NCBI GenBank assembly: GCA_963745405.1
Contig: CAVUWY010000002.1
Span: forward strand, 2,232,001 to 2,296,000
Direction: 5' to 3'
Source of the DNA: C-114 sp963745405
Lineage (GTDB): Bacteria > Chloroflexota > Limnocylindria > Limnocylindrales > CSP1-4
DNA: 64,000 bases
Shown in pieces: positions 63,082 to 64,000 of this stretch. The position numbers and the translations under genes are program-made. The stretch's first letter is position 1. Each line of letters begins with the position of its first letter. The notes under the pieces are model-generated. The model did no database searches. It was not told where the DNA came from and saw only the letters and a program-made list of their open reading frames with translations.

Positions 63082-63396
63082 TCAGTCGAGACCGAGCTCC
63101 TCGCCGTCGTGGCTGCGGTCGAATCGATCGCGGACCTCGGGTGGTGCGTGGTCGATGGCCAGGGTCATCCGCCAGACGAGGGCCCTGATCGCCATGTCGG
63201 TCGCCTCCCGAAGCGCGCCCGCGGCGGCGATCCGGAGCGCCTCGCGATCGGCCGGCGACGGCAGCTCCCGCGGCCCGAACTCGATCGCCTCCAGGAGGAC
63301 GTCGTAGAGGGCCTTGGACACCATCGCCCGGGCGTACGGCGTCGCCACGTGACGCTCGATGGTATGGAGCCTTGCCTCCCCGGCGATCGCGCTCAT
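63082..63396 (-). CDS. Small helical hypothetical protein
   Basis: Unrecognised 104-residue protein. ATG at 63396 follows AGGGAG by five bases, a good match. The sequence is predicted mainly helical, with no Cys and no hydrophobic segment, ending in an acidic tail (DGEELGLD). The N-terminus is IERHVATPYARAMVSKAL. It is convergent with the surface-protein gene (12-bp gap). No function proposed. Confidence 0.6.
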   Translation of the reverse strand: MSAIAGEARLHTIERHVATPYARAMVSKALYDVLLEAIEFGPRELPSPADREALRIAAAGALREATDMAIRALVWRMTLAIDHAPPEVRDRFDRSHDGEELGLD

Positions 63397-63522
63397 GGCT
63401 ACTCCCTTCCGACCGCTGCCCTGCGACGGGTACGAGCCGATGACCGATCCGCCGTCGACGTGATGGAACCTGTCGCGACGATCGGGCGATAGGGCCATCG
63501 GACCCGAAGTCGGCAGCCAGGG

Positions 63523-63542
63523 CGCGTCCGGACGCGGACGCG
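63523..63542. other. Hairpin in the divergent region before the oxidoreductase gene
   Basis: Perfect 8-bp stem (CGCGTCCG / CGGACGCG, loop GACG) about 85 bases upstream of ATG 63627 and 127 bases beyond the divergent gene's start. Operator or hairpin; function unknown. Confidence 0.3.
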
Positions 63543-63626
63543 AAGCGGCGGGAACAGGCCGATCGGCCCCTTCTTGGCGGCCGTTCGGGCCTGCCGCGAT
63601 CGGCGGCGCGCGGCGACCCTTGAGCC

Positions 63627-64000
63627 ATGGATGCAGCGTCCCTCGTCGCATGGCCGCCCCTCGAGCGCGCCCGCCCTCGCCGATCGTCCCAGGCGGCCGG
63701 GGCGCCGCCGTTCCCGGGGACGGCGGCCATCGTCGACGGCTCCGAGGCGATCGCGCCACGTCGAGATCGCGCCTCTCCGAGGTCGCCTGCGCCTACCCGA
63801 TCACGCCGTCGACGACGATGGCCGCGGTCTACCAGGCCGCGGTCGCCGACGGCGCGACCGAACCTGTGGGGCACGCCGCTCGCGGTTCATCGAGCCCGAG
63901 TCGGAGCACTCGTCGGCATCGGCCGCCGAGGGCGCCGCCCTCGCCGGCGGCCGGGTCACGAACTTCACCGCCGGCCAGGGCCTCATCCTGATGAAGGAGG
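63627..64000 (+). CDS. Pyruvate:ferredoxin-type oxidoreductase, N-terminal part, frameshifted and partial
   Basis: Start of a 2-oxoacid:acceptor oxidoreductase (PFOR/NifJ type; full length about 1,200 residues), cut by the right edge. ATG at 63627; early residues reach AAIVDGSEAIA (thiamine-domain start). From there the family sequence continues only by skipping single bases: near 63756 and 63766 (giving HVESRLSEVACAYPITPSTTM), at 63860 (NLWGTPL) and 63882 (RFIEPESEHSSASAAEG). The final frame, read to base 64000, ends TAGQGLILMKE and matches the family closely. Four one-base insertions in about 130 bases point to local sequence error rather than an old pseudogene. Confidence 0.7.
   Translation, partial: MDAASLVAWPPLERARPRRSSQAAGAPPFPGTAAIVDGSEAIAPRRDRASPRSPAPTRSRRRRRWPRSTRPRSPTARPNLWGTPLAVHRARVGALVGIGRRGRRPRRRPGHELHRRPGPHPDEG

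Noticed and set aside
1..64000. tRNA/rRNA genes, CRISPR arrays, insertion sequences, phage genes or attachment sites
   Set aside because: None seen on reading through the gaps; no regularly spaced repeats or transposase-like protein. I could not run a covariance-model scan, so a tRNA inside a short gap cannot be fully excluded.

Overview
The window is very GC-rich (about 70% by eye) and gene-dense, with almost no intergenic space, many 4-bp ATGA/GTGA stop-start overlaps and frequent GTG/TTG starts. Gene content fits a Gram-positive-like or monoderm high-GC bacterium: lipoproteins with long Ser/Pro/Thr/Ala linkers, the DUF3090/SCO1664 pair otherwise typical of Actinobacteria, a CodAB pair, LutABC, GH25 lysozyme with SH3 repeats, and no outer-membrane genes. 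My best guess is an uncultured Chloroflexota lineage (Limnocylindria/Ellin6529-like), with Actinomycetota as the alternative; this is inference from style, not from a marker gene. No rRNA, tRNA, CRISPR array, transposase or phage gene was recognised.

Layout. 1-3073 (minus): a TM0106-type RecB-like nuclease/RNase H/SF1 helicase, broken by two single-base insertions and running off the left edge. 3208-8317 (minus): flavodoxin, class III aminotransferase, a zinc-ribbon peptide, a DapA-family aldolase with a small partner, and the SCO1664-DUF3090 pair. 8493-13129 (plus): a GntR/HutC regulator with a clear promoter and operator, then a sugar ABC importer (binding protein, two permeases, no ATPase) with a 31-bp perfect palindrome between binding protein and permease. 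13245-21007: membrane-anchored sulfite-oxidase-like enzyme, SHOCT-like membrane protein, two-component system, secreted subtilase. 21012-23931: lutABC lactate oxidation operon. 23996-27186: Zur-like Fur regulator and a Zn/Mn ABC importer. 27292-30804: an unusual protein joining membrane segments, PAS, GGDEF and EAL domains to a C-terminal ABC-type solute-binding domain. 30878-33717: papain-like protein, ECF sigma plus membrane partner, DinB-like protein.

33714-37220 (minus): an ECF-type nickel/cobalt importer (CbiM-PDGLE, CbiQ, CbiO) co-transcribed with a second Fur-family regulator; a Nur-like box lies upstream. 37507-38843 (plus): a minimal EfeUO-type iron system behind its own palindrome. 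39034-42899: SGNH hydrolase, universal stress protein, lipoprotein, second ECF sigma. 43036-47685: codAB facing a deacetylase/agmatinase pair, together a nitrogen-scavenging block. 47733-50045: secreted GH25 lysozyme and a PH/SHOCT protein. 50290-54631: nagZ-nagA-ROK amino-sugar salvage operon. 54761-59789: lipoprotein deacetylase, OsmC, DUF4242, and a cyclase-ATPase-TPR regulator. 59917-63396: AlkZ-like protein, surface protein with three prealbumin-like repeats, small hypothetical. 63627-64000: start of a pyruvate:ferredoxin-type oxidoreductase carrying four single-base insertions.

Overall theme: carbohydrate and wall-amino-sugar uptake, lactate use, and three separately regulated metal uptake systems (Zn, Ni/Co, Fe), with c-di-GMP and cyclic-nucleotide-type signalling proteins. 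The best candidate for something undescribed is the GGDEF-EAL-solute-binding fusion. The frameshifts in the two edge genes, against none noticed in some 55 interior genes, look more like local sequence error than gene decay.
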